Shown here piece by piece: positions 34,411 through 43,930 of a DNA stretch of 64,000 nt. Location: the NCBI RefSeq assembly GCF_000378625.1, contig NZ_KB905175.1:48763-112762 (forward strand), written 5' to 3'. A program made the translations under genes and the position numbers. The stretch comes from Colwellia piezophila ATCC BAA-637 (GTDB lineage: Bacteria > Pseudomonadota > Gammaproteobacteria > Enterobacterales > Alteromonadaceae). The first letter of the stretch is position 1. Each line of letters begins with the position of its first letter. Below the pieces are notes generated by a model that was given only the letters and a program-made list of their open reading frames with translations, did not search any database and was not told the DNA's origin.

Positions 34411-37233
34411 CTAGACTATTTTAATTGCTACAGCTTCACCGGTGAACTTAGTGCTCAGCTCATGTGTCGGTGGAGTGAACTTAGTTAAGTTAATACCGTC
34501 TACAGCACTTTTGTACTCTGCAAGAGTAGGGAAGCGACCCAGCATAGTTGCAAGTACAACAAGAGGTGTTGAACCCAATAATGATTCACCTTTCTTCTCT
34601 GCAGTATCTGCTACTACACGACCTTGGAACAAACGTGTAGAAGTAGCAATTACCGTATCGCCTGGTTCAGCTTTCTCTTGGTTACCCATACATAAGTTAC
34701 AACCTGGGCGTTCAAGGTACATGATGTTTTCGTACTTAGTACGAGCAGCACCTTTGGGATGTGCATCATCGAATTCAAAACCTGAATACTTTTGTAAAAT
34801 GTCCCAGTCACCTTCAGCTTTAAGCTCATCAACAATGTTGTAGGTTGGTGGCGCGACAACTAAGGGTGCTTTAAATTCTATCTTCTGACCTTGCGCTTCC
34901 ATGTTACGCAACATTTGCGCGATGATTTGCATATCGCCTTTATGAACCATACAAGAACCAACAAAACCTAAATCAACTGATTTATCCGTGTAAAATGAAA
35001 CAGGGCGAATAACATCATGGGTATAACGCTTAGATAGATCATCATTGTTTACGTCAGGATCAGCAATCATTGGCTCATCAATAGCATCTAAATCAACAAC
35101 CACTTCTGCGTAATACTTAGCGGTATCATCTGGTGCTAATGCAGGTGTAGTGCCTGATTTGATGCCTTCGATACGTTTGTCAGCTAAAGCAATTAAACCG
35201 GTAAGAGTTTTTGCTGTGTTTTCCATACCCTTATTGATCATTATTTGGATACGGCTTTTGGCTAGTTCAAGTGATTGAACTAAAGTGTCATCTTCAGAAA
35301 TACAGATAGACGCTTTTGCTTTCATCTCTGCAGACCAATCGGTAAATGTGAATGCTTGGTCAGCTAATAAAGTACCAATATGTACTTCAATCACACGACC
35401 TTGGAAAACATTTTCGCCACCAAATTGCTTAAGCATTTGCAATTGTGTTGCGTGCACGACATCACGGAAATCCACATGGTCTTGCATATTACCTTTAAAG
35501 GTTACTTTAACTGATTCAGGGATTGGCATAGCCGCTTCACCCGTTGCTAATGCGATCGCCACTGTACCTGAGTCGGCACCAAACGCTACGCCTTTAGACA
35601 TACGAGTATGCGAATCACCACCGATGATGATAGCGCGGTCGTCTATGGTAATATCATTCAATACTTTATGAATAACATCTGTCATTGGCAGGTAAGCGCC
35701 TTTAGGATCACGAGCCGTGATAAGACCAAACTTATTCATAAAGCTCATAAGCTTAGGAATGTTCGCTTTTGCTTTGCTATCCCATACCGATGCGGTGTGG
35801 CAACCAGACTGGTAAGCACCGTCAACGAGTGGAGAAATAGTAGAAGCAGCCATCGCTTCTAACTCTTGGCATGTCATTGGGCCTGTGGTGTCCTGAGAAC
35901 CAATAATGTTCACTGTGACGCGCACGTTAGAACCTGCATGTAATGGAGTTTCTGAAGCAACACCAACTGCGTTACGGTTAAATATTTTTTCAACAGCAGT
36001 TAAACCTTGACCTTCATGTGAGATCTCTTTAGATGCTGCGTAAACAGCAGGTACTTCAACGCCCAAAGTTTCTGCCGCAAATGTTTGTAATTTCTTACCG
36101 AATGTAACCGCGTAAGAACCACCTGCTTTCATGAATTCCACTTTTTGTGGAGTGAATGCTGAAGATACGTCAACTAATTCTTTATCACCGTTATATAACT
36201 TCTGCGCTTTAGTATCGATAGTTAATACAGTACCCGTAGCTACCGAGTAAGCTTCTTCTAGCACTGCATCGCCATTTTTATCAACAACATTGTTGCCATT
36301 AGCATCTACTTTCTTAACCCAGTTTTTAAGGTCAAGACCAATACCACCAGTTACATCAACAGTAGTCAGGAAGATAGGAGCGATGCCGTTAGTACCTGCA
36401 ACAACTGGGGCAATGTTAATAAATGGTACGTAAGGACTTGCTTTTTTACCCGCCAATAGTGCAACGTTGTTAACACCAGACATACGAGAAGAGCCAACAC
36501 CCATAGTGCCTTTTTCTGCGATAAGCATTAGTTTAGCTTTAGGGTGCTTAGCTTGTAATGCTTGTATTTCTGCTTGAGCTTCTGGCGTGATCAAACACTT
36601 GCCGTGTAATTCACGGTCAGCACGAGAGTGAGCTTGATGACCAGGAGAAAGTAAGTCAGTTGATATGTCACCTTCACCGGCAATATAAGTAACAACTTCA
36701 ATTTTATCGGCTATTTCTGGCAGCTTAGTGAAAAACTCAGCTTGTGCGTAGCTTTCAAGAATATCTTTGGCAATTGCATTGCCCGCTTTAAACGCTGTGG
36801 CAAGACGAGCGGTATCAGCGTCGTATAGAAATACTTGAGTTTTTAATACTTCAGCTGCTGGTTTTGCAACTGATGCGTCATCAGACTGTGTTAGGTCAAT
36901 AAGCGCTAAATCAAGAAGCACTTCAATTGAAGGACCGCCTTTCATGTGAGACAACAATTCAAAAGCATACGTAGGGGTAATTTCTGCTAGTACGAATTCA
37001 GCTAAGATGATTTCTTTTAGGAAAGTCGCTTTTACCCCAGCTGCGCTGGTCGTTCCCGGCAAGGTGTTATATATAAAAAAGTTAAGGGAATCTTCGCGAT
37101 GCTCATTTGCGACATCTTTAATTTGAGCAATAATCTCAGATAATAATTCCGCGCCATCAATTGGCAATGGAGCCAATGCTAGATCATTTTTACGACTTTC
37201 AATTTCTTTAATGTATTCTATATATAGACTCAT
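34411..37233 (-). CDS. acnB: aconitate hydratase B / 2-methylisocitrate dehydratase, long form
   Basis: TCA-cycle enzyme interconverting citrate and isocitrate through cis-aconitate, and 2-methylisocitrate in propionate breakdown. Cluster ligands are Cys761 (GSCMVHKGDM) and Cys845/Cys848 (PGCNLCMGNQ). GSQDTTGPMT and GGDSHTRMSKGVAFGADSG are catalytic-domain landmarks. At 940 residues it is about 75 longer than E. coli AcnB (865) and differs from it through most of the N-terminal and swivel domains. Stretches such as SLNFFIYNTLPGTTSAAGVK and EISHEGQGLTAVEKIFN are those I recall from Bacteroidetes AcnB. Its position downstream of pdhR-aceEF-lpd is nevertheless the normal gammaproteobacterial one. 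Confidence 0.93.
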   Translation of the reverse strand: MSLYIEYIKEIESRKNDLALAPLPIDGAELLSEIIAQIKDVANEHREDSLNFFIYNTLPGTTSAAGVKATFLKEIILAEFVLAEITPTYAFELLSHMKGGPSIEVLLDLALIDLTQSDDASVAKPAAEVLKTQVFLYDADTARLATAFKAGNAIAKDILESYAQAEFFTKLPEIADKIEVVTYIAGEGDISTDLLSPGHQAHSRADRELHGKCLITPEAQAEIQALQAKHPKAKLMLIAEKGTMGVGSSRMSGVNNVALLAGKKASPYVPFINIAPVVAGTNGIAPIFLTTVDVTGGIGLDLKNWVKKVDANGNNVVDKNGDAVLEEAYSVATGTVLTIDTKAQKLYNGDKELVDVSSAFTPQKVEFMKAGGSYAVTFGKKLQTFAAETLGVEVPAVYAASKEISHEGQGLTAVEKIFNRNAVGVASETPLHAGSNVRVTVNIIGSQDTTGPMTCQELEAMAASTISPLVDGAYQSGCHTASVWDSKAKANIPKLMSFMNKFGLITARDPKGAYLPMTDVIHKVLNDITIDDRAIIIGGDSHTRMSKGVAFGADSGTVAIALATGEAAMPIPESVKVTFKGNMQDHVDFRDVVHATQLQMLKQFGGENVFQGRVIEVHIGTLLADQAFTFTDWSAEMKAKASICISEDDTLVQSLELAKSRIQIMINKGMENTAKTLTGLIALADKRIEGIKSGTTPALAPDDTAKYYAEVVVDLDAIDEPMIADPDVNNDDLSKRYTHDVIRPVSFYTDKSVDLGFVGSCMVHKGDMQIIAQMLRNMEAQGQKIEFKAPLVVAPPTYNIVDELKAEGDWDILQKYSGFEFDDAHPKGAARTKYENIMYLERPGCNLCMGNQEKAEPGDTVIATSTRLFQGRVVADTAEKKGESLLGSTPLVVLATMLGRFPTLAEYKSAVDGINLTKFTPPTHELSTKFTGEAVAIKIV

Positions 37234-37429
37234 TTAAAACTCTCTCTCTAGTTCTAAGGCGCTAATAACATTGTCATCATTAGCTTGGACAAATTTTATT
37301 TCTATTATCTCTATTTTACCTGATTTTCTAAGCACTACTAATCATTTGGTTAAATAAGCACTATTCATGTTGATTATAGTTGGTAGTGGATATAGTTATA
37401 GTGGTTATACCACTTTGCTGGTAACATTT

Positions 37430-37462
37430 TCTCTTCAATCAATGTCTTGCCTAAAGGCGTTT
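37430..37462. repeat. fragment of the MITE core
   Basis: The reverse complement of this 33-bp stretch matches 6740-6772 (inside the MITE-like element before msrA) with one difference. No terminal repeats are visible here, so it is a truncated or decayed copy, upstream of acnB. Confidence 0.75.
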
Positions 37463-37538
37463 TTGTTTTTGAATGAATCAATAAAGCATTACTGACCAAA
37501 GCATTATGTTCTCTCAATTTTTTTTATTAGTAACTGCC

Positions 37539-37588
37539 AATTTCGAAATCGAAATTACCTCTCAATAACCTCGTCTCGATATCGAGAC
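37539..37588. promoter_or_regulatory. paired palindromes, candidate enhancer sites of the exporter operon
   Basis: GTCTCGATATCGAGAC (37573-37588) is a perfect 16-bp palindrome. AATTTCGAAATCGAAATT (37539-37556) is an 18-bp imperfect one sharing 11 of 16 central positions with it. Their centres are 33 bp apart, about three helical turns. They lie roughly 100 and 130 bp upstream of the predicted sigma54 start site, the usual place for NtrC-type activator sites. The activator at 42466 is the obvious candidate to bind them. Confidence 0.6.
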
Positions 37589-37650
37589 TAAATGTGCTTA
37601 GTTGTAACTGAAATGTAATCAACTGTCTGTATTTAATCATTAATTTATAA

Positions 37651-37667
37651 TTGGTATGGCGATTGCT
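37651..37667 (+). promoter_or_regulatory. sigma54 promoter of the exporter operon
   Basis: TTGGTATGGCGATTGCT fits the -24/-12 consensus TGGCACG-N4-TTGCW, with GG (37653-37654) and GC (37665-37666) at the required 10-bp spacing. The transcript would start near 37677, giving a short leader before the ATG at 37702. Confidence 0.65.
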
Positions 37668-37701
37668 CTAACAAGACCATGAATTATTAATTGGCTTAGT
37701 T

Positions 37702-38958
37702 ATGGATATTGTTCGCTCGAAGCAGAAGAAAAAAATTAATGTTAAGCACTGGTTTTCTATTGCGGCTATCTGTGGTGTTGCACTTACCTTGATAGTAAAC
37801 CTCTCAGGCAACACATCAGCATACCATGTTGATAAATCGGAATTATTGCTTGCTCAAGTACAGCGTGGTCAACTCAATATAAGCGTCCGAGGTGTTGGCG
37901 TGCTAGTGCCGAAAGATATTCGCTGGGTAGCGACCAATGTTGACGGCCGGGTGGAACGTATCCTCATCAAAGCTGGCGCTAAGGTAAAAAAGGGTGATTT
38001 ATTACTGGAGTTATCTAACCCACAATTAGTACAGCAACTAGAAGAAACCAAGTGGCAATTAGAAGAGATGGTCGCCGAAACGAATGCACTCAACGCCTCG
38101 TTAGCCTCAGAGTTATTAGATCAAGAAGCCGCGGTCATTAATGAAAAATTGAATCATCAACGAGCGTTACTCACCTATACCGCCCAGAAAAAATTGTTAG
38201 ACCAAGGCACAGTCGCTGTCTCACATATTGCTCATGAAGAAGTAAAAATAGATGTAGCGCAATATAAAGAGCGTTGGCAGCTAGAAATAAAACGTTTAAA
38301 TAAAAAACAAGAAAGTTTAGCTGCACAAGCAAAAGCTTATCAAGCCAGACTTAATCGCATGCATAAAATATATCAAAGAGCGCAGCAGCAAGTTGAGTCT
38401 TTAAAAGTACATGCCACCATGGACAGTATTGTACAAGCGATGCCAATGGAACTTGGCCAACGGGTCTTAATGGGCAGTAATCTTGCCCGGTTAGCGCGCA
38501 GCGGAGAATTTATTGCTGAGCTGCGTATCCCGGAAAAACAAATTAAAGATGTCGAACTTGGTCAAGCAGTCATAGTAGATACCCGCAATAGTAAGATCGT
38601 TGGCATTGTACAGCGCATAGATCCCATTGTTAATAATGGCTCAGTACAAGTTGATATAGAGCTTATTGGTGATATGCCAAAAGATGCTCGTCCTGATCTC
38701 ACCGTCAATGGTGTTATCGCCATTGCTAATATAGCAGATACACTTTTTGTTAAACGGCCTATGTTTGCTAATGAACATAGCGAAGCTTTTGCTTATGTAC
38801 TTGCAGCAGACGGTAGCCAAGCAGATAAAGTACGCATTCACTTTGGTCAAACATCTACACAATATATTCAAATAACATCAGGCTTAACGGTAGGAAATAA
38901 TATTATTATTTCTGATATTTCAGCTTGGGAAAAACTACAAACTATTAGCGTAAATTAG
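37702..38958 (+). CDS. periplasmic adaptor (HlyD/MacA-like) of an ABC exporter
   Basis: A 418-residue membrane-fusion protein. One N-terminal helix (about 17-36, HWFSIAAICGVALTLIVNLS) anchors it in the inner membrane. A first lipoyl half follows (VDGRVERILIKAGAKVKKGD), a long coiled-coil hairpin (about 100-225, Gln/Glu/Lys-rich), the second lipoyl half (VHATMDSIVQAMPMELGQRV), and a beta-barrel with TVNGVIAIANI. Such proteins bridge the inner-membrane transporter to an outer-membrane channel. It is the first gene of the sigma54-linked operon, and the ABC ATPase gene starts 9 bp after its stop. No outer-membrane factor gene lies in the cassette, so a TolC-like protein elsewhere would be needed. 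Confidence 0.88.
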   Translation: MDIVRSKQKKKINVKHWFSIAAICGVALTLIVNLSGNTSAYHVDKSELLLAQVQRGQLNISVRGVGVLVPKDIRWVATNVDGRVERILIKAGAKVKKGDLLLELSNPQLVQQLEETKWQLEEMVAETNALNASLASELLDQEAAVINEKLNHQRALLTYTAQKKLLDQGTVAVSHIAHEEVKIDVAQYKERWQLEIKRLNKKQESLAAQAKAYQARLNRMHKIYQRAQQQVESLKVHATMDSIVQAMPMELGQRVLMGSNLARLARSGEFIAELRIPEKQIKDVELGQAVIVDTRNSKIVGIVQRIDPIVNNGSVQVDIELIGDMPKDARPDLTVNGVIAIANIADTLFVKRPMFANEHSEAFAYVLAADGSQADKVRIHFGQTSTQYIQITSGLTVGNNIIISDISAWEKLQTISVN

Positions 38959-38967
38959 GAGCAGGTG

Positions 38968-39735
38968 ATGAAAAGCAATAATAATACCAACAATACAACT
39001 GATATAAGTAATGCAGAAAAGGCGACACAAGTTTTAGTGGAGCTGCATGAGATTAAGAAAATTTTTTATACCGATGATGTTGAAACCCACGCACTCAATA
39101 ATATCAATTTAACGATCAATAAAGGTGAATACTTATCTATTTCGGGTCCTTCAGGCTGCGGTAAGTCGACCTTGTTATCCTTATTGGGCTTATTAGATAA
39201 TTCCAGCAGTGGTCGTTATACCTTAGCAGGACATGATGTCTCAGATTTAAATCGAGATGAACGTTCAGCGATTAGAAATAAAGAAATAGGTTTTATCTTT
39301 CAAGCTTTTAACTTAATCAGTGATTTAACCGTAGCAGAAAATGTTGAATTGCCACTAACATATCGCAGCGATTTTGATGCCAAACAGCGTGCAGTTATGG
39401 TGAATACAGCCTTAGAAAAAGTGGATATGTTACACCGCGCCGATCATTTCCCTTCACAACTTTCCGGTGGCCAGCAGCAACGTGTTGCTGTAGCCCGCGC
39501 TATTTCGGCCAAACCCTCTATTATTCTTGCCGATGAGCCAACGGGTAATTTAGACTCGAAAAATGCCCAAATCGTTATGGCGTTATTGGATCAATTACAT
39601 CAAGAAGGGGCAACTATTTGTATGGTAACTCATGACCCGCGCTCTGCAGCAAGAGCTGAACGTATGATAGAGGTATTTGATGGCAAGATAGTCGCTGATC
39701 AACTCAGCCAAACACCTACAGCCATTGCGGTGTAA
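38968..39735 (+). CDS. ABC transporter ATPase, MacB/LolD type
   Basis: A 255-residue ATP-binding subunit. Walker A is SGPSGCGKSTL, the Q-loop FIFQAFNLISD, the signature LSGGQQQRVAVARA, Walker B IILADEPTGNLDS, and the switch His lies in MVTHDPRSA. The family is the MacB/LolD/FtsE-like group that drives mechanotransmission from cytoplasm to periplasm. AGGAG sits six bases before the ATG at 38968, which is better placed than the GTG at 38965. It pairs with the adaptor upstream and the FtsX-type permease downstream. Confidence 0.93.
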   Translation: MKSNNNTNNTTDISNAEKATQVLVELHEIKKIFYTDDVETHALNNINLTINKGEYLSISGPSGCGKSTLLSLLGLLDNSSSGRYTLAGHDVSDLNRDERSAIRNKEIGFIFQAFNLISDLTVAENVELPLTYRSDFDAKQRAVMVNTALEKVDMLHRADHFPSQLSGGQQQRVAVARAISAKPSIILADEPTGNLDSKNAQIVMALLDQLHQEGATICMVTHDPRSAARAERMIEVFDGKIVADQLSQTPTAIAV

Positions 39736-39789
39736 TTTATCTATTTTTAGCTTTTATCATTACTCTTAACTAGAGACGAGGATTTTCAG

Positions 39790-42291
39790 GTGTCTATAAC
39801 TCTTGATATAAAATATGCAGCTAGGCTGCTCCATAAAAAACCAGTTTTTACTGCCCTAACCGTTTTTATTGTTGCCATCGGTTTGGGACTTACTTTATAT
39901 ACCTATTCTTTACTGAGCAGCTTGGTATTTAAACCTTTATTATTAAATAAAGAAGCGCCGGTTATTTCCATTGAAGCGGAATATAATCAAAGTCATCTAT
40001 TTAGAATTGGCGTTGATGCCTTTGATTTTTTAACGATAAGAAATGAAATGGATGCCATTGCTGAATTTGGTGTTTATGAAGAAGGTACCGCGCTTATTGG
40101 ACAATCTCAGCAGAACTCAGCAACCCGTAAATATAATTCGGTACGTATTGAGTGGAATGTTTTTGAGTTTGCTGGCGTAAAACCTATTATGGGTCGGGCT
40201 TTAAAGGCGGCAGATCACTTTGAAGGGGCTGAGCCTGTGGTCGTACTAGGTTACGACATATGGCAGCATTACTTTTTAGCACAAGAAGATATTGTTGATA
40301 GCATTATCTTAGTTAATGCCATTGCTACCAGAGTTGTAGGCATTATGCCGGCCGGCTTTTCTTTTCCGACAGTCGCCCAGCTTTGGCAGCCGATAGAACA
40401 AAACATGTTAACACCAACAGACAGAAGTCGCAGTTGGCTATTTGCTTACGCTAGGTTAAAAAAAGAAGTGTCGTTTGATGCTTTCTCCCAAGAGTTGGCT
40501 TTACTCAACAAAAAAGTGGTCAAAGATTTACCCGATAATATGCGCTGGCGACTTGATGATTTCGAGGGTTACTTAAGAGCAGTGCCTTATAAAGAAGCGA
40601 GTATCACCCAGTTCTATTCAATATTTATCACCATGGCAGTTGTAGTAGTACTTATTTTATTATTGGCCTGTATTAATGTCGGTAATTTATTACTCGCCCG
40701 AGTGAATGAAAGATTTAAAGAAGTCGCCATACGCGTTGCCTTGGGTGTACCGCGTAATCGTTTGATATTACAAATGTTACTTGAAAGTATTTTTATTTGC
40801 ACCGTTGGTGGCTTCTTAGCCGTATTAATTGCAGGTTGGGGTTTAGAATTAAGCAACAGTGTTTTTGATCAAATGTTTCTAGTGAATGCAGCAAAACCAT
40901 TTTGGTGGCATGTCAGTTTAGATGCTGATGCTATTATTTTATTGATTTTGTCTGTTATCGCTATGATAGCCATTACCGGGTTTATCCCTGCATGGCGAGC
41001 ACTTTCGGGTGATTTTAATGCTGTATTAAGAGATGGTACTCGCGGATCACAAGGAAAAAAGGCCGCCAGAGCTAGCCAAATCCTAGTGATCAGTGAAATA
41101 TTGTTATCTTGTGTGGTACTTGTTATTGCGACAATATTATTATCAACCAGTTATTCAGCAGGACAAGCTGATTACGGTGTTGATACCAAAAACAGAATTA
41201 CTGCAACGGTAGAATTACCTGAAGAAAGTTACCCAATTCGCCGGGATACCGAGTTTGAATTAGAGGATACTCTTAAAAGAACAGCCTTCTATTATCAACT
41301 AAAAGACACCTTAGAGCAGATGCCTAATATTGAAGGGGTAGCTTTTATGAGCCAGTTACCTGGTACAGGCGAAGGGGCAAGCTTCTTTGAAATAGAAGGA
41401 AGAGCTGCAGCGGTATATAACGAAAACCCCTATTCAAACAATGAGGTAGTTTCTCGTGATGCTTGGCAAGCGCTAGGTATGACAGTGTTAAGTGGTCGAG
41501 ACTTTAATCAAAGTGATATCAGTGAAGAAATTGATACCATCATTATTAATGAATCCATTGCCCAAGACTTCTTCCCAGATGGTGATGCTGTTGGCCAACG
41601 TGTTCGTCGTGCTTTTAGAAATCCAGATGCAGATAGAGAAGGTGGTTGGCAAACCATAGTGGGTGTGGTTTCTGATACTTATCATGGCTCAGCTATGCGC
41701 ACGTCTAGTGAGCAATATAGCTCTTATTTTATGTTAGACAATATCGGTTTCAACTGGATTGATATGGCGATTCATTATTCAGGCTCACAAGCATTAGCGG
41801 AAAAATCGCTACAACAAGCCATTAATCAGGTGAATAGCAACGCGACGGCCTATCACATACAAAGTTACGATGAGCTAATCTCACAACCAATGATTTTAGT
41901 CTCGGCCATTTCGAAAGTCTTTTTATTATGTGGTGTTATTGCAGTATTTTTAGCCGCAAGTGGTATTTATGCGGTTGCCGCCAACAGTATTAGTCAACGT
42001 ACCCAAGAAATTGGCGTACGCCGAGCGCTTGGCGCCAGCGATAGTAACATTATGCAATTATTTATGAAAAAAGCACTTTGGCAATTAGTTTTTGGTTTGA
42101 GTATCGGCATTACTTTATCACTTTTGGTGGTCAATCAAATGACAGATACCATGGTGATAAACCAGGGCAGTTATATAGTTGGTTTAATTGCGATACCTTT
42201 ATTAATCATCATTATGGTGCTGGTTGCCACCTATGTACCGACCCGGAAAGTGGTGTTAATGGAGCCAAGTGATGCGCTGCATCATGATTAA
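39790..42291 (+). CDS. ABC exporter permease, duplicated MacB_PCD-FtsX
   Basis: An 833-residue inner-membrane protein with two repeats of a periplasmic MacB-type core domain followed by an FtsX helix bundle. Membrane helices lie near 18-40, 275-300, 325-350, 375-400, 425-450, and three in the last 125 residues. The FtsX motif NERFKEVAIRVALGVPRNRL in the first half recurs as SQRTQEIGVRRALGASDSNI in the second. This duplicated form resembles the ADOP class of permeases. The start is GTG, with GACGAGG about 10 bp upstream. A fused duplicate means one polypeptide may replace a permease dimer. The substrate is probably a peptide, lipopeptide or antibiotic. Confidence 0.88.
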   Translation: MSITLDIKYAARLLHKKPVFTALTVFIVAIGLGLTLYTYSLLSSLVFKPLLLNKEAPVISIEAEYNQSHLFRIGVDAFDFLTIRNEMDAIAEFGVYEEGTALIGQSQQNSATRKYNSVRIEWNVFEFAGVKPIMGRALKAADHFEGAEPVVVLGYDIWQHYFLAQEDIVDSIILVNAIATRVVGIMPAGFSFPTVAQLWQPIEQNMLTPTDRSRSWLFAYARLKKEVSFDAFSQELALLNKKVVKDLPDNMRWRLDDFEGYLRAVPYKEASITQFYSIFITMAVVVVLILLLACINVGNLLLARVNERFKEVAIRVALGVPRNRLILQMLLESIFICTVGGFLAVLIAGWGLELSNSVFDQMFLVNAAKPFWWHVSLDADAIILLILSVIAMIAITGFIPAWRALSGDFNAVLRDGTRGSQGKKAARASQILVISEILLSCVVLVIATILLSTSYSAGQADYGVDTKNRITATVELPEESYPIRRDTEFELEDTLKRTAFYYQLKDTLEQMPNIEGVAFMSQLPGTGEGASFFEIEGRAAAVYNENPYSNNEVVSRDAWQALGMTVLSGRDFNQSDISEEIDTIIINESIAQDFFPDGDAVGQRVRRAFRNPDADREGGWQTIVGVVSDTYHGSAMRTSSEQYSSYFMLDNIGFNWIDMAIHYSGSQALAEKSLQQAINQVNSNATAYHIQSYDELISQPMILVSAISKVFLLCGVIAVFLAASGIYAVAANSISQRTQEIGVRRALGASDSNIMQLFMKKALWQLVFGLSIGITLSLLVVNQMTDTMVINQGSYIVGLIAIPLLIIIMVLVATYVPTRKVVLMEPSDALHHD

Positions 42292-42356
42292 TAATATCGA
42301 ATTTATGTTGCATAAGTTCCGGATAAGTACTGATTAAATGCACTTTTAGCAGAAAC

Positions 42357-42395
42357 CCAGGTAATACTTTGATAAAGTTATAAAGTATTACCTGG
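42357..42395 (+). terminator. long hairpin between permease and regulator genes
   Basis: Perfect 14-bp stem CCAGGTAATACTTT / AAAGTATTACCTGG with an 11-nt loop. No T-run follows, so it may attenuate or stabilise the exporter mRNA, allowing the downstream regulator genes to be expressed at a lower level. Confidence 0.6.
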
Positions 42396-42465
42396 AACAG
42401 TCTCACTTTGAAAACTAATATTTCGAAAAGTAAGACCTAAAAACCTATTACCTCACGCTACAGAA

Positions 42466-43896
42466 ATGGATACTATGACGTCAGCTATTCCATCAACACC
42501 TCCTACAAGTACGCCTTCAATTCTGATTGCCGATGATGACCCGCGTATTCTTACCACGTTAAAACTGTTATTAAAGTCGCAGAATTACCAAGTTGTCGCG
42601 GTTAGTTCACCGGCGGAGTTGTTAACGGTACTGGCAAGGCGTAGCTTCTCAGTGGCGTTAATTGATCTAAATTATCAAGATGACACCACATCCGGTAAAG
42701 AGGGCTTGGCACTAGTCGCGAAAATGCGCTCGCTTGATGAACATATGCCTATTGTTGTAATGACAGGTTACAGCAGTGTTGATATTGCTGTGGAAGCAAT
42801 GAAACAAGGTGCTGCAGATTTTGTGCAAAAACCGTGGAAAAATGAGCGGCTATTAAGTATTTTACAAGCACAATGCCATATTCAACAAATAGCAAAAGCA
42901 GGGCAGAAGTTAGCACAAGAGAATGCTTTACTTAAATCACAAAGCAGCACAGATTGCCAAAATATAGTGGCCCAATCTGCTGTGATGAAACAGCTGCTTA
43001 GTCAATTAGCCAAACTGGCGAAAAGTGATATGAATATTCTATTTACCGGTGAAAATGGTACCGGAAAAAGTATGTTTGCAGGCTACTTGCATCAATGTTC
43101 TCAGCGTCATCAACATAGTTTAATCGCAGTCAATATGGGGGCTATAACGGATAACTTATTTGAAAGTGAAATGTTTGGTCATGTAAAAGGTGCTTTTACC
43201 GATGCAAAAGAAACCCGTATCGGTCGTTTTGAACTGGCTGAAGGTGGTACAATTTTTCTAGACGAAATTGCCAATATTCCTTTATCTCAACAAGCTAAAT
43301 TGCTCAGGGTGTTGGAAGAAAAGCAATTTGAAAAAGTCGGTAGTGCTAAAACCCAACGAGTAGATGTGCGTTTAGTCTCTGCAACTAATGCCTTATTAGG
43401 CGATCTCATCGAACAAGGTAAGTTTAGACAAGACTTACTCTATCGTATCAACACTATTGAAATTCATATCCCACCACTACGAGATCGTGTTGCAGATATA
43501 TTACCATTAGCGCAGTATTTCTTAAAACAGTTTGCCAAAAAGTACGCCCTAGAAGCGCCTCAACTTTGTCAGGAATCTTGTGATGCACTAGAGATTTATC
43601 AGTGGCCAGGCAATATTCGAGAATTGAGCCATATGATAGAGCGGGCAATTTTTCTTAGTCAGAATAAATTAATCAGCCCTGAAGATCTTGGACTTTCGAG
43701 ACAACAATCGACAGGAGATGTTGTCGGTATTGATAGCCGTGTTTTTGATTGTAACAAGGACACACTAGAGGTGATAGAAAGGCAAATTATAGTGGATAGA
43801 CTGGCACGTTTTAATGATAACGGACATGAAACCGCAGAATCTTTAGGCTTAAGCCGAAGTTCTTATTATCGTCGTCTAGAAAAGCATAAGCTATGA
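42466..43896 (+). CDS. sigma54-dependent response regulator (NtrC family)
   Basis: A 476-residue activator. The receiver domain (about 18-140) has acidic pocket ADDD and phospho-acceptor Asp67 in ALIDLNYQD. The AAA+ domain (about 165-400) has Walker A GENGTGKS and Walker B GGTIFLDEIA. The sigma54-contact loop reads GAFTDA where the classical form is GAFTGA. A Fis-type helix-turn-helix lies at the C-terminus (HETAESLGLSRSSYYRRLEK). An ATG at 42475 is an alternative start. It most likely activates the sigma54 promoter at 37651 through the palindromes at 37539-37588. The histidine kinase gene follows at once. Confidence 0.9.
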   Translation: MDTMTSAIPSTPPTSTPSILIADDDPRILTTLKLLLKSQNYQVVAVSSPAELLTVLARRSFSVALIDLNYQDDTTSGKEGLALVAKMRSLDEHMPIVVMTGYSSVDIAVEAMKQGAADFVQKPWKNERLLSILQAQCHIQQIAKAGQKLAQENALLKSQSSTDCQNIVAQSAVMKQLLSQLAKLAKSDMNILFTGENGTGKSMFAGYLHQCSQRHQHSLIAVNMGAITDNLFESEMFGHVKGAFTDAKETRIGRFELAEGGTIFLDEIANIPLSQQAKLLRVLEEKQFEKVGSAKTQRVDVRLVSATNALLGDLIEQGKFRQDLLYRINTIEIHIPPLRDRVADILPLAQYFLKQFAKKYALEAPQLCQESCDALEIYQWPGNIRELSHMIERAIFLSQNKLISPEDLGLSRQQSTGDVVGIDSRVFDCNKDTLEVIERQIIVDRLARFNDNGHETAESLGLSRSSYYRRLEKHKL

Positions 43897-43930
43897 ATTA
43901 TTGGCGGTCTTATCGGATGAAAAGTATCAG

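Noticed and set aside
35285..35671. Plus-strand frames opposite acnB
   Set aside because: Shadows of a clearly coding, conserved gene; no start site or family resemblance.
36280..36320. Possible calcium-binding loop in AcnB (VDANGNNVVDKNGD)
   Set aside because: This insert, as I recall, is general in the long AcnB family, varies in its Asp residues, and does not fit the EF-hand spacing.
34411..37233. Extra length of acnB as a sign of frameshift or fusion
   Set aside because: Both ends and all motifs are in one frame and in family order; the length fits the long AcnB form.
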